Positions 23,429 through 33,446 of a DNA stretch of 45,156 nt are shown here, one piece after another; positions within the stretch are counted from its first letter, which is position 1; the number at the start of each line of letters is the position of its first letter. The translations under genes and the position numbers were made by a program. The notes beneath the pieces were generated by a model. It saw only the letters and a list, made by a program, of their open reading frames with translations, was not told the DNA's origin and made no database searches. Source of the DNA: a virus; IMG/VR virus record IMGVR_UViG_3300006754_006523, positions 1 to 45,156 of that record; one strand, 5' to 3'.

Positions 23429-24092
23429 AAATTATTATTTTACAAAAGTTCACGAAGACGCAATTATCAAATATGCGGCAACGGAGGACAGAGAACTTCG
23501 AACGAAGTTGTATATTGAATACATCCAGCCCGCATTTGATCAAATGGTCGACAAGATCATTTACACCTATCGCTTTACAAGTTTGCCAAATATTCATTCC
23601 TTAAAAGATGAATGTAAAATTTGGCTTACTACTATCCTTAACAAGTATGATCCCAACAAGGGATCAAAAGCGTTTTCTTATTTTTCTGTGGTAACCAAAA
23701 ATTGGTTTATTCACAAAGTTAAAAAAACTCAAAAACGAAATCGCACTGAAGTTTATCTAGAAGACGTTGTTAACGAACTAGAACAAGATTTAATATCGCA
23801 AGAGCCTACCTACGAGAGTCGTCGGCAGGATATCGAGTTCTGGTCCTCTTTTGGCACCGAGATGAACACATGGGACTCCTTTATGCTTAAGGAAAATGAA
23901 AAGAAAGTGCTAATGGCTGTCCGCATTCTTTTAGATTCCGCCGATACAATTGAAATTTTTAATAAAAAAGCTATTTATTTATACCTGAGGGAGATTACTG
24001 GCCTCAACACGAAACAGGTTGTTAACAACTTAAATAAATTAAGAAAGCGATATAGGATATTTAAAGAGAAATGGCAAAACGGCGAAATTTAA
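23391..24092 (+). CDS. 55: T4 gp55-type RNA polymerase sigma factor for late transcription
   Basis: A 233-residue protein resembling the late sigma factor of T4-like phages. The section from about residue 22 to 115 follows sigma region 2: a helix with KLYIEYIQPAFDQMVDKII, then LKDECKIWLTTILNKYDPN, and an aromatic-rich AFSYFSVVTKNWFIHKVKK segment, which corresponds to the -10 binding and melting helix. The N-terminus is very basic. It is longer than T4 gp55 (185 residues), with an extra C-terminal domain of about 70 residues rich in basic residues. It would direct host polymerase to late promoters for the tail genes that follow. The ribosome binding site GAGGAAGA lies inside the preceding gene. 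Confidence 0.8.
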   Translation: MTSQKRPKKKRNKNYYFTKVHEDAIIKYAATEDRELRTKLYIEYIQPAFDQMVDKIIYTYRFTSLPNIHSLKDECKIWLTTILNKYDPNKGSKAFSYFSVVTKNWFIHKVKKTQKRNRTEVYLEDVVNELEQDLISQEPTYESRRQDIEFWSSFGTEMNTWDSFMLKENEKKVLMAVRILLDSADTIEIFNKKAIYLYLREITGLNTKQVVNNLNKLRKRYRIFKEKWQNGEI

Positions 24093-24373
24093 ATTTGGAT
24101 GATTATATAGAGGAGACCACGACCAATATTCGGGAGGATCGCGCCATGGCCAAATCATTGCTTATGGATGCGATAAGTGATATGAAAGTCTCCGATTCGG
24201 CTCGCAAGGAGCTGGGATCCATTGCCGCCAAATATGTAGAAAACCTTCAGCGCTCAAACGAGCAGATGGTCAAGCTAGCTGCCCTCCTTCAGAAACAAAA
24301 AACTGAACACTTTGGGTTGAGCGCAGACGATAAAGAACAAATATTTGATTTGTTAAATGAACAAGAGGAGTAG
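24071..24373 (+). CDS. Small helical protein, unknown, beside the late sigma factor
   Basis: A 100-residue mostly helical protein with no recognised family. It opens MAKRRNLNLDDYIEE, then has amphipathic helices including VENLQRSNEQMVKLAALLQ, and ends in an acidic stretch. It overlaps the end of the sigma factor gene by 22 bases, so the two proteins are made together. In T4 the late sigma factor works with the coactivator gp33; this protein has the right size and place to be a partner, but I see no sequence likeness to gp33, so this remains a guess. It could also be unrelated to transcription. Confidence 0.6.
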   Translation: MAKRRNLNLDDYIEETTTNIREDRAMAKSLLMDAISDMKVSDSARKELGSIAAKYVENLQRSNEQMVKLAALLQKQKTEHFGLSADDKEQIFDLLNEQEE

Positions 24374-24375
24374 AG

Positions 24376-25755
24376 ATGTCGGACGTTTCCACTGAGACCT
24401 TCACAATTAAAAATGTTAACTGCGAGTTTCTTCTGTGTTGTCCTACTGTGCTGGACTCTGCTCTCGGCAATCGTCGATTATTTAATGCCACGAGGGGTCT
24501 TTCTCATGCAATGCGTGGAATTAATTATGTTCGTCGGGCGATAATGCCTAATCCAGTCCCGGGGATAGTGGTCGGGTATCAAACCACCGCATCTCCTATA
24601 ATTCAAAATCCTGCCGATGCGGCGCGCTATATGGCAGCCCAACGACCGAACTTCGAGGCGTTCAACTTTATCTATAAGGTGTACCAGCCTTGCCTATACG
24701 GCACATCGGACGGATCCCTCCTACCCAAAGATTTCGAATCTGATCGGGAAGAAATCTTTAAAAGGAAGGTGGGAGCCATGAAAGACATTACTGTTTCCTT
24801 GAGTGCTAATTCAGTGCAAGGAGCAATTCCGCCCGGCACCTATGTGAAAGTAAAATATGAAGATATCCGCCGCGCCAAAAATCCTCAGATAATAGAGATA
24901 GGTGAAAAGATTTTTGATATTGCCCTAGCGCAAGGGCCGCCTCCAGGCAATCCTTTTATTTTGGGCGGCCCTTATGGAGCGGCCGGAACCGTTGGTTCCA
25001 CTGGCGCAGTTGAAGGAACACCGTTTGTTACAGAACAGGCACCTAATAATCCGGATGTGAAGGGAGACGACACGGGCCCGATTATTGGCCTAGGTCGATA
25101 TTCTTCTGGCGTACGCAATGATAATCTTAAGATTCTTGAGCGCTATATGGAACAATATGGAGTTACCAATAGATACGTGAAGATTGCTATTTTGGGGGTG
25201 GTTTCAAAAGAATCGGGCCTAAAGCCCCAATCAGAGTATGGATGGTCGAACGCATCCGTTGAGCGCTCGCGGAAATTCTTTGGCGGCCGCGTAAAGATGT
25301 TCAACGATACTGAACTTAAAGCACTAATGCAAGATGATGTTCTGTGGTTTAGTCACATCTATGGGCCCAAGTTTTTCGGTCCTGGATCAAGAGGTTCTTG
25401 GGCGGACCATACGGGCGAAAGAGATGGCTACAATTACCGCGGCCGCGGCTTCAATCAGATCACTTTTAAAGCAAGTTATAGAAAATATGGCAGACTCGCA
25501 GGCCTCGATTTGGTAGGAAACCCGGACCTACTTAATGATCCAGAGCATGCAGCCAATGCTGCAGTGGCATTTTTAGTTAATGGACTTAAGAATCCGAAAT
25601 CACCGGTGAAAGAGGATATCAATAATGTTTCGAGTCAGCGCGACGCCAATATCGTCGTCGCCCGCGCAAATGCTGGATGGGGGAAATCCCTCACAAACAC
25701 TTCTGTGCAAGGTGCCATTAGCGCCACCAACAAAGCGAGCCACTTGTTTGTGTAA
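24376..25755 (+). CDS. Baseplate-hub-like protein with GH19-type lysozyme domain
   Basis: A 459-residue protein in two parts. The C-terminal half (about residues 235-459) resembles glycoside hydrolase 19 / phage endolysin domains: VVSKESGLKPQ carries a likely catalytic glutamate, YRGRGFNQITFKASYRKYG is the family signature, and NPDLLNDPEHAANAAVAFL follows as in chitinase-like lysozymes. The N-terminal half (1-200) has no signature I can name; a beta-rich middle section (GAIPPGTYVKVKY) may be an OB-fold. T4 gp5 combines a hub domain with a lysozyme, and this gene heads the tail genes, so I infer a hub or spike protein that cuts cell-wall peptidoglycan during entry. A free endolysin is less likely given the long N-terminus. 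GAGGAG precedes the ATG. Confidence 0.75.
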   Translation: MSDVSTETFTIKNVNCEFLLCCPTVLDSALGNRRLFNATRGLSHAMRGINYVRRAIMPNPVPGIVVGYQTTASPIIQNPADAARYMAAQRPNFEAFNFIYKVYQPCLYGTSDGSLLPKDFESDREEIFKRKVGAMKDITVSLSANSVQGAIPPGTYVKVKYEDIRRAKNPQIIEIGEKIFDIALAQGPPPGNPFILGGPYGAAGTVGSTGAVEGTPFVTEQAPNNPDVKGDDTGPIIGLGRYSSGVRNDNLKILERYMEQYGVTNRYVKIAILGVVSKESGLKPQSEYGWSNASVERSRKFFGGRVKMFNDTELKALMQDDVLWFSHIYGPKFFGPGSRGSWADHTGERDGYNYRGRGFNQITFKASYRKYGRLAGLDLVGNPDLLNDPEHAANAAVAFLVNGLKNPKSPVKEDINNVSSQRDANIVVARANAGWGKSLTNTSVQGAISATNKASHLFV

Positions 25756-25769
25756 GGAAAGGAGTTGTT

Positions 25770-26741
25770 ATGGCGATTAATGATGCATATGATGCCGATG
25801 TCTTAAACGACGTAGAAAGACAGCACTATGATGCTTTGGATGATATCGGTAAAGCTCGGTTTATTGGAGTAGGGTACCAGGGACGTAAACTTTATGATTG
25901 TCCCAAATACGATGTAACGCAGGACGACAAAGTCATTCAGAATGGTAATTCCTTTATTGTTCTTGGATACGACCGGCCACACTCTCGGGCGAGTGGATTC
26001 GGCGCAACGGGTAACAAGTGTTCGTCGATGGATATTGTGGTGGGGAGACTAGGGTACCAGGCCCGTTCTCATACACCTCTGGGCAAGGAAAAAATAGTAA
26101 GTCCTAACTTTAAAAAGGACGCTGCCCGTATTTATATTAGTCAACGAGCGGCTGTTGATGATATCAAGTATTTTGGTTTGGCCAAAGGAACCGTGGGTAA
26201 TGTAAAAATGGGCGCCCCCCGATCAACGATCGCTCTCAAGGCCGACACTTTACGTTTCATTGCTCGGGAAAATATTAAGTTTGTTACCAAGACAGACAAA
26301 AAGAACTCTCAAGGAGGAAAGCTTGCTAATGCGTGGCAGGGGCAGTACGGCATAGACCTGATCGCAATGAATGATGACTCGGATATGCAACCCATGGTTA
26401 AGGGAAACAACCTAAGAGAATGTTTGAGCGAGATGATGGATCACATCAACGAACTCCGTGACAAACTGGTAACAGTGTTGGACTATCAGCGTAACTTAAC
26501 CCAAACGCTTCTTACCCACACACATCGTACAATGTTTTACGGGTTAACCTCAGCTCCCGACTTTGAACAACTGATGCCCAAAGGTATTGAGTCAATGCTG
26601 AATACGGCCATGAATGTTGAGATCCCTGCAATGTCGGACGACCTTATGAAGTCAACAGAAATTGTTAAAAACTATTTATGTGCACCCGGCGGAATGCGCC
26701 ACCGAAAATATATCTTGAGTAAATATAACAATACGAATTAA
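25770..26741 (+). CDS. Virion structural protein, possible baseplate spike
   Basis: A 323-residue protein that I assign to the virion by position between the hub-lysozyme and the large tail protein. The middle contains RIYISQRAAVDDIKYFGLAKG and SDMQPMVKGNNLRECLSEM, followed by a helix and a THTHRT stretch with two histidines. That order (strand-rich body, MQPxVxGxxL helix, HTH motif) resembles spike-tip proteins in several contractile-tailed phages, in which histidines bind a metal. I cannot confirm it without a search. An AAAGGAG site lies before the ATG. There is no signal peptide. Confidence 0.55.
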   Translation: MAINDAYDADVLNDVERQHYDALDDIGKARFIGVGYQGRKLYDCPKYDVTQDDKVIQNGNSFIVLGYDRPHSRASGFGATGNKCSSMDIVVGRLGYQARSHTPLGKEKIVSPNFKKDAARIYISQRAAVDDIKYFGLAKGTVGNVKMGAPRSTIALKADTLRFIARENIKFVTKTDKKNSQGGKLANAWQGQYGIDLIAMNDDSDMQPMVKGNNLRECLSEMMDHINELRDKLVTVLDYQRNLTQTLLTHTHRTMFYGLTSAPDFEQLMPKGIESMLNTAMNVEIPAMSDDLMKSTEIVKNYLCAPGGMRHRKYILSKYNNTN

Positions 26742-26743
26742 TT

Positions 26744-29700
26744 ATGGCGACCACATCCTCTAAAGGCAATACTCTCGATTTTGACAGCATCAATGTATTT
26801 AAGAAATTTTCTTCTTATATGCCTTGGTATGATAGCACTGGGGGTCACTATTCTGTTATTGTGCAGCCGGCTGCCATAGAATCCACAATAGAATTAGATG
26901 ATACCGCGGCCCTCAAGGAGCAAGCAATAGATGCTTTTATAGAATTCTACTTGCCAGAGTTCTATCCTTTTCTATATGAAAACGGCACCGGGAGTGACTT
27001 TTTAGCTACTTATACCACCATCCGATCAGAAATTTCGGACAGCTTAGTGTTCGTTAAAAATAGTGCGACTGAATCACCTTTTCCTAGTACCACAAAGTTT
27101 TTGTTTAGTACCACCTCTGGTGAAATTAATTTTAAGCTGATTCGCTTGGGACTCTTGTCCCATGGGATGACACAAGAAGAGACCACCGCCAATATACAAT
27201 CCATTGCTCGCGAGCTTCTGGTAACACGCGCCCGAAATCGAGACTGTCCTGACGATTTCGATAGTGGCCTCCCCTCATACAGTTCGGGGCTGCCATCTTT
27301 TGCTACGGCACGCACTTATTTTAACAACCAACAAGGAATCTCCGCCTCCCCTGGTACTGCGACTCAAATGTCTTTGGGAACACTTACCGAGATTATAAAT
27401 GATCTCCAAATCGCACTACGATCATATGAGCAGCAGGTTAACATGTTCCCAGCACCACTTCGGATTCCCTTAAGTTTGCCGGCAATTAGATCGGACCTTA
27501 AGCGACTTCTGGGGACATTAAAAATATATATAACGAAAGACATTAACCTCTCGGGCTATGTTGTCTCTCCCTTTGGAGACGATGATACTTTACGACTAGA
27601 GTGGGATCCCCAACAGCAGATTCAATCTATAAGCTATGAGATTGACATGGGAGATGATGCGGTGGAAGAACCTCTGAAGATAGGGCTCTTCTCTTTAGTG
27701 AAATATGGTGCGGCTACAAAAGATCGGTGGCTAATGGCAACCATAGCTAATCAATATGCGATTCGAGAAGACTTTAGATCTAATAACACCGCATTGGGCC
27801 CAGGCCTGCCCTCGTTTCTTGAGTTTGTGGAAAACACCTACAGGGACCTCTTGGTCGACCCTTCTGCAAACCCAAGCGCCGGGGAAACAGCTATCAATTT
27901 CACCGGCCCCCCCATTCCTGGCGTCAACGCGGACTTATATAGTAAGGTTTTCAACGGCCGCGACCCAGATAGTCCCATCGATCTTGCCAACCCCTCAGCT
28001 TTGGCAGAAAAGATTAGTACCTTTATGACCTCCGAAGAGGTAGGGAAGATTCAGGCCGCCCTCCAAAACCCGGTGCTCCTAACTGCCATGTATAATGATT
28101 CTAAGTCGAAATCTTATACGACGAATTTTCCTCTTCCGGAAATTATTGACGAGGTAATAGAACTTATTAACGCTGCTCAAGGGATAAGTGTCCAAACTGA
28201 AGAGAGGAGAAGGATCAAAGAAGAAATCTCAGCGATAGAATCTGAAATCACTTATTATGAAGAAAATGTCATCACGCTTTTTAATGATGGAACTATGGGG
28301 GGCACAGAAGATGACCTCGCTGCGTACGCCGATCTAAAAGTAGATCTACAAAATGCCCGTAATAGACTATCAAAAGCCAAACAAGGCGGGTCATCTGCAG
28401 CAACTTCCACACCAGGCGGCGGGACGTGCGAAGGGTCTGAATGTGCCGAGGGTATTGTTGATCGGGTTTTGTCGTTATTAGGCCTCGCTGATTTAATTGC
28501 AGAGGCGCTTATTTGTACAACGATGGGAACAACCTTTTCCCTGGAGCGAATCAACCAAGCAATCGATCTAGGATTTAGTATTAAGGATTTCGTGGAAGAT
28601 TACGGTTCTCCTGAGCTACCGCGTCCCATGCTTATAATGCCGGATATGCCGTCTATTAATATTTCATTTTCGATCACTGGGGACCCTCCTCTCTGGAAAC
28701 AGATCCGCGATATAATACTTCAGACATTGGCCGAAGTAGCCTTTGATATTATTAAAGGCATTGCTGAACTTATCAAGCACAACTGCGATAACTTATTGAA
28801 TCGTCCCGAAAACGAGGGTGAGATAGATTTAGCGAGTGCTGTGGCAAACAATCCTGTAGGTGGCAGCGCGGGGAATGGTCTTGACCCAACCTCACAAGAC
28901 TTGGTTGACGAGGCCTTTGCCGCACACGGATTTGATCAAAATACAGGCTACGCTTATTTAAGTGCAATCGGCAGCCGGCTGACTCCTTTAGAGATATGTC
29001 GACTGTTCCACTCCCCTGATGCTGTCTCAGATGAGACCATCGAGAAAATTCGTTTAAGCAATCTTGAATTCGACGAAGAGAACATCCGAGCAATGCAAAG
29101 TCGAAACGAGATTCTAGGGTTCTTCCAGAGCATGGCCCAGATTGCGGATGTGTTTCAAATTTGCAATGACATTATTAATAATGTGGACATACGAGCTTCT
29201 TTTGAAAACTATTGTTTATCTTGCGACGACATAGCATCCTTGGCCGATCAGGCCAGCATCCAGAAGCTCGCCGACTTCCTAAACGGCGACGGCATTCCAG
29301 TAGACGTCCCAGAGATTGATTTCTTGTGCCCCGAGAATGACAAGTTCGTGCCCAATCCGATTGTGAGTAGGGTAATACCTCAAGTGTATAACACTCTGAT
29401 TGAGAATGTTAAGATGCAGTTTGTATATTCGTTGGAAGCAGCCCGAGTTACTCTTTTGGAGCCCTTTGTTTCGGTTAATGAAAACCCAACCCTGCAGGCA
29501 GCCATAGGTGCGATTCCTCCCAAGATGCGACCACCAACCCCTCCCGCTATCGACCCAGCCTTCTTATCTATTTTGGTAGACCTTCTAAACACATTATCTA
29601 ACGCTCAAATACAGATAGATCCAGATATATGTCCGGATGTAAACGTGGCAAAGTTTGGAGTCGACGTTGACGACTTCTTACCAATGTTGGGGGATTTAGC

Positions 29701-32700
29701 CGATATTTTGAACAATGCTTTGTCGATCCATGGAGGAACCATATCCGATGTGCAAACCAAACTGACAGAGATTCAGGATACTTTTGATAATTCCAGCGCC
29801 AATTCTATTCCCTATGTTACTTACGTTTTTCCCAAAGCTTTTAAGCGCGCTTGGGCCTCGAAGTCCCGGCAAGCTGTACCAGATTATCTAGATATAGATG
29901 GAACCGGCGATGCCAGCCGCAACGGCCGCTGGGCTGTTCGAACAAAATATCCCTATACGCCCGGCAATCCTTTGATTGGAAACCCCGGGAGCGCGACAAC
30001 ATATAAGTCCAACCTGAGAAATGACCGTCATTCGTCGGCCCTAGGCCGCCTCCAAATGAGATATTTCTTTCAAAACGACATGGGCTCTCTCTCAAATGAG
30101 TCCATAGCAATCCGATTTTCTTCTAATGACGATATTGGACACGGGCGCCCCATAGTGCAGCTGCGCTACCCCGCCGGGCTTCTTGAGGGCGTCAGCGCTG
30201 CTGGTTACATCGAGATAGAATCCCCGGATGAATCTTTTTCGCCCTTCTATCCCGCAGCCGGGGGGAGTGCTGGGACCAATCAGGCAGCCATTGATAGTAA
30301 ATTGTCAGGAATGGGAACCGGCCCAGCCTTTAATCCCTATGCTTTTAATTTTACATATCCTCTCCTTCGGCAGCTGCAAACTCTAACTCCTGGTGCGATG
30401 AAGTGGCAGGACAGAAAGTATCTTGAGGATAAACTACAAAAACAGGTATACCCCACAGCACTTAACGGTTTAATAGAGCGTACCTTTGATTATATTTATA
30501 CTCGCGGTATTTTTAATATGCCGAAGCTGATGGCACTTAACCTCTTTAAAGATAACTCAAATTGCCGGCCCACCGATGTGGGAGACCTTCTCGACGTCCG
30601 CGGAATTATTGATCAAGGAAAGAAAAATTTTAGACAGTCAGCTTGCCGAGATCCTGGCACCACACAAGAAAGAGTAAGTGACGCCTTAAAATTGTCACTT
30701 ATAAATTTACTCATTCAGGTCCATATCGTTGAATTTTTAGTTAAAAACATTTTTGTTTTTGGAGCATTTAATTTTGGCGAGATTATGGATAAGTCAATTC
30801 TCAGAACCATGATGTTTAAGACCGTCGTCGCTCAGGTTGAAGATCAGTTAACTGCCGGCCGCCCCGACTTAAAAGATTTTATTTATGATCATTTTGCTAT
30901 CGTAATGGAACGCAGTTCTTTGGGCCCCGATGCAGGATACCCGGCGCGCCAAGACGACGGGATTGCTCACTCTTATGCTCGCCCCCGATCGGCGGACCCG
31001 GACCTAAAAGATGGTGCTGATATTTCATCTGTGGATTTTTCTAAGCTTGTGAACTTTTTGGTAGCGGAAAGAATCAATCATACGCTTGAAGAGTGTGGAG
31101 AAACTGTTAACACGCTTCAGTCAATTAATAACGTGCTTAAGGGCGCCGGCGCGAACGAAGCCTGGGAGGATGTTTTTATTAAAGATATTATAGGTGTACG
31201 CGAGTGCCCATATGGTCGTACTTCTAAATCCGAGAATGGTAGGATCTTTTTAAGCAAATATGTATGGTGGGACAGTATTTCTAATTGGAGTGATTTAGGA
31301 GCGTGCACGGTTGATATTCCATGGAATAAATTTTCGGACGATCCTACCGTGGAGAACAGTGTTCGCTTGGCGGAAAGAAATGCCTGGGACGCCGGCCACT
31401 CCGCTCTAGTCTCCGGTCTGGGGAACGGTGTGAGTCAAGAGATTATAGACGGCGCCGTCGAAAATTATATAATTAATCATGGCCCGCGCCCCTCTTCAAT
31501 CACTAAGCGGCGCATTGGCTCCTTGCGAGAGATACTGGGGGATGCTAACGGTGGTGCAATGCCTATTGAAACTCCGCGAGCTATTGATTTTGTAGATCTT
31601 ATGGAAGGGATTACGGGCCCTCGCCCAGTATTTGAGGGCCTCGCCTATGGTTATAAATTGATATTTAATTATCCCTATGAAGATTCCGATTATGCGGGTG
31701 GTGCAAATTTCGATTATGATCAAGATAATAGCTTTTTTATAGAATCGTTTAAGACAACAGGCGACTCTAGAGATATAATGCGCCTCGCAATGCAAGTGCA
31801 GAAAAAGGGAGCCACTGGGGCTCAGGGAGAAGAGATGAATGCTATTCTCGATTCGGTCCAATCGGATATGATGCCCCAATCAGGCGCCAACAACGCAGGG
31901 TCCCAAGTACTAGGCGAACTGCTCACAATTGAAATGAATTCTGTCGGGACTCTCAATGCAAATACAATTGCTGATGTTATTCTTGCTGGAAACTGGGAGC
32001 CTCCCCCCGGAATGGTCTCCACTGGAGGTAGTATAGAAGATAACGTAGATGCCGGCCTTTTCCAGGTCGAAGTAGATACTCACCCCCCAACAAACCCTTG
32101 GTCAGAAGATGTTAATGCGACTACTGCGTACTCTGTTATGCAGAACTTCAATAATCACTCAACAGATCGCTATCTAGAAACAATAAAGACCCATCCGGAG
32201 TTTTCGCGGTTCATGAACCAGACATTTAATCCGGAACTTATTATGATGGTCCCCCTTCTTTATAATTTTGGTTTGACAAGTCACTTCTTCCCCGGCATCG
32301 AGAGAGACTTTCAGACCACTAAAAACGTTATTCTTAAGTTATTTGAAACAGTTGGAAACACTAATAAAACTCCTTCGATTATTCAACGGAATGCGGCCGA
32401 CCGCCTAACCGATAGTTTTGGTTCATCAGGAATGAGCGATATGGATGAGAACATCCGCGAATATATCTTGAAAGCTTTAGCTTTGGCTCCCATCAAAATT
32501 TTGAAGGGTGTCGTCGAGTTAACCGACCCGCACGTGGCTATTTCTAAAATCATTAGAGATATCACCGGCCAGGCCTTTCTTCTAGTCTCGAATGCGATCG
32601 ATACGGGAATCAGCCAGACGGCGGCCGGGATCACACCTTCCCCCGCCGATCCGGCATCGAGCATGCTAAAGGGAGTCCTAGAAAAGATGTCAGGAGAAGA

Positions 32701-33007
32701 CTTGCTTGCCCTTGGTTTGTGCGGACTTAGTTCGCTTAATGCCCAGGCTGCCGCGGCCCTTCCCGATCCCCCCGGCCCTCTAGAGGCGCCCCTGCTAGGC
32801 CCTCGTCTTACTCTCGACGGCGTGGACTTTACCGGCTCGATCGCGGGAATGTTGATGATGCCGCCCGGGCCCATGGGACTTATCTATTTGCTTATCATGA
32901 TCCTAGAGGGCTTGGGAGACGATCTGGACGCCGCGGCAGAAGGTGGTACTACTAGCGCCGACCGCCAAAGCAATGTATCGGACGGTCAAACTCCAAATGT
33001 TTGTTAA
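26744..33007 (+). CDS. 2,087-residue tail/baseplate structural protein
   Basis: A very large protein with no family that I recognise. Visible parts: a globular N-terminus; a charged coiled coil near residues 482-546 rich in Glu, Lys and Arg; several long hydrophobic helices near residues 655-675, 1321-1346 and 1880-1920; a beta-rich middle; and a hydrophobic C-terminus near residues 2033-2063 rich in Gly, Pro and Met. Hydrophobic helices in a giant tail protein suggest contact with or insertion into the host membrane, or tape-measure duty, but no repeats typical of tape measures are seen. No good ribosome binding site precedes its ATG, although it is 2 bases after the previous stop. It lies between the spike-like gene and the gp25 wedge gene, so I infer a baseplate or tail-tube role. 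Confidence 0.65.
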   Translation: MATTSSKGNTLDFDSINVFKKFSSYMPWYDSTGGHYSVIVQPAAIESTIELDDTAALKEQAIDAFIEFYLPEFYPFLYENGTGSDFLATYTTIRSEISDSLVFVKNSATESPFPSTTKFLFSTTSGEINFKLIRLGLLSHGMTQEETTANIQSIARELLVTRARNRDCPDDFDSGLPSYSSGLPSFATARTYFNNQQGISASPGTATQMSLGTLTEIINDLQIALRSYEQQVNMFPAPLRIPLSLPAIRSDLKRLLGTLKIYITKDINLSGYVVSPFGDDDTLRLEWDPQQQIQSISYEIDMGDDAVEEPLKIGLFSLVKYGAATKDRWLMATIANQYAIREDFRSNNTALGPGLPSFLEFVENTYRDLLVDPSANPSAGETAINFTGPPIPGVNADLYSKVFNGRDPDSPIDLANPSALAEKISTFMTSEEVGKIQAALQNPVLLTAMYNDSKSKSYTTNFPLPEIIDEVIELINAAQGISVQTEERRRIKEEISAIESEITYYEENVITLFNDGTMGGTEDDLAAYADLKVDLQNARNRLSKAKQGGSSAATSTPGGGTCEGSECAEGIVDRVLSLLGLADLIAEALICTTMGTTFSLERINQAIDLGFSIKDFVEDYGSPELPRPMLIMPDMPSINISFSITGDPPLWKQIRDIILQTLAEVAFDIIKGIAELIKHNCDNLLNRPENEGEIDLASAVANNPVGGSAGNGLDPTSQDLVDEAFAAHGFDQNTGYAYLSAIGSRLTPLEICRLFHSPDAVSDETIEKIRLSNLEFDEENIRAMQSRNEILGFFQSMAQIADVFQICNDIINNVDIRASFENYCLSCDDIASLADQASIQKLADFLNGDGIPVDVPEIDFLCPENDKFVPNPIVSRVIPQVYNTLIENVKMQFVYSLEAARVTLLEPFVSVNENPTLQAAIGAIPPKMRPPTPPAIDPAFLSILVDLLNTLSNAQIQIDPDICPDVNVAKFGVDVDDFLPMLGDLADILNNALSIHGGTISDVQTKLTEIQDTFDNSSANSIPYVTYVFPKAFKRAWASKSRQAVPDYLDIDGTGDASRNGRWAVRTKYPYTPGNPLIGNPGSATTYKSNLRNDRHSSALGRLQMRYFFQNDMGSLSNESIAIRFSSNDDIGHGRPIVQLRYPAGLLEGVSAAGYIEIESPDESFSPFYPAAGGSAGTNQAAIDSKLSGMGTGPAFNPYAFNFTYPLLRQLQTLTPGAMKWQDRKYLEDKLQKQVYPTALNGLIERTFDYIYTRGIFNMPKLMALNLFKDNSNCRPTDVGDLLDVRGIIDQGKKNFRQSACRDPGTTQERVSDALKLSLINLLIQVHIVEFLVKNIFVFGAFNFGEIMDKSILRTMMFKTVVAQVEDQLTAGRPDLKDFIYDHFAIVMERSSLGPDAGYPARQDDGIAHSYARPRSADPDLKDGADISSVDFSKLVNFLVAERINHTLEECGETVNTLQSINNVLKGAGANEAWEDVFIKDIIGVRECPYGRTSKSENGRIFLSKYVWWDSISNWSDLGACTVDIPWNKFSDDPTVENSVRLAERNAWDAGHSALVSGLGNGVSQEIIDGAVENYIINHGPRPSSITKRRIGSLREILGDANGGAMPIETPRAIDFVDLMEGITGPRPVFEGLAYGYKLIFNYPYEDSDYAGGANFDYDQDNSFFIESFKTTGDSRDIMRLAMQVQKKGATGAQGEEMNAILDSVQSDMMPQSGANNAGSQVLGELLTIEMNSVGTLNANTIADVILAGNWEPPPGMVSTGGSIEDNVDAGLFQVEVDTHPPTNPWSEDVNATTAYSVMQNFNNHSTDRYLETIKTHPEFSRFMNQTFNPELIMMVPLLYNFGLTSHFFPGIERDFQTTKNVILKLFETVGNTNKTPSIIQRNAADRLTDSFGSSGMSDMDENIREYILKALALAPIKILKGVVELTDPHVAISKIIRDITGQAFLLVSNAIDTGISQTAAGITPSPADPASSMLKGVLEKMSGEDLLALGLCGLSSLNAQAAAALPDPPGPLEAPLLGPRLTLDGVDFTGSIAGMLMMPPGPMGLIYLLIMILEGLGDDLDAAAEGGTTSADRQSNVSDGQTPNVC

Positions 33008-33021
33008 AAAAACATTTTTTT
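32995..33021 (+). terminator. Possible AT-rich terminator hairpin
   Basis: AAATGTTT at 32995-33002 and AAACATTT at 33010-33017 form a perfect 8-base stem with a 7-base loop, and the T-run continues to 33021. The stop codon of the 2,087-residue gene lies in the loop. The stem has little GC, so termination would be weak. The same stretch also holds a poor promoter-like pair (TTGTTA at 33001, TATTTA at 33024, 17-base spacing). Confidence 0.33.
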
Positions 33022-33044
33022 GATATTTATTAGGAGGGCTCATT

Positions 33045-33428
33045 ATGTCATCTGGACTTGCACCACGATTACCTGTTACTACTAGTAGATTTGATTTGAT
33101 ACAAGATTATGAAGCCCTCGTGGCTCAAAATCTTAAAATGCTTATTCTTACCAACCCGGGAGAAAGGATCATGGATATTAATTTTGGGGTGGGAATGCGT
33201 AAGTATTTGTTTGAGATGAACGATGATACAACATATGCCTCGATCGCTAGCAAAATCAGGAGCCAGGTCACCCGGTATCTCTCTTTTGTGGAGATCCTTA
33301 AAATTGAATTCAACACACGCGAAGATAACCCGGATTTGTATCCTCACACCGTGCGCGCAACTATAACTTTTAAGATTGTGCCGCTGCAAGTGACAAGCTT
33401 GCTGCAAATTGATACAAATACGAACTAA
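33045..33428 (+). CDS. 25: T4 gp25-type baseplate wedge protein
   Basis: A 127-residue protein of the GPW/gp25 family, a conserved baseplate wedge subunit of contractile tails that helps set off sheath assembly. The signature is in the middle: LVAQNLKMLILTNPGERIMD, followed by NFGVGMRKYLFE and the SQVTRYLSFVEI helix; the C-terminus has the expected strands. Length matches T4 gp25 (132 residues). Its start follows GGAGG at usable distance, after the hairpin at 32995-33021. The next gene codes for gp6, which contacts gp25 in T4, so the pair is in the expected order. Confidence 0.9.
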   Translation: MSSGLAPRLPVTTSRFDLIQDYEALVAQNLKMLILTNPGERIMDINFGVGMRKYLFEMNDDTTYASIASKIRSQVTRYLSFVEILKIEFNTREDNPDLYPHTVRATITFKIVPLQVTSLLQIDTNTN

Positions 33429-33446
33429 TTATGGGGAGGTAGATAC

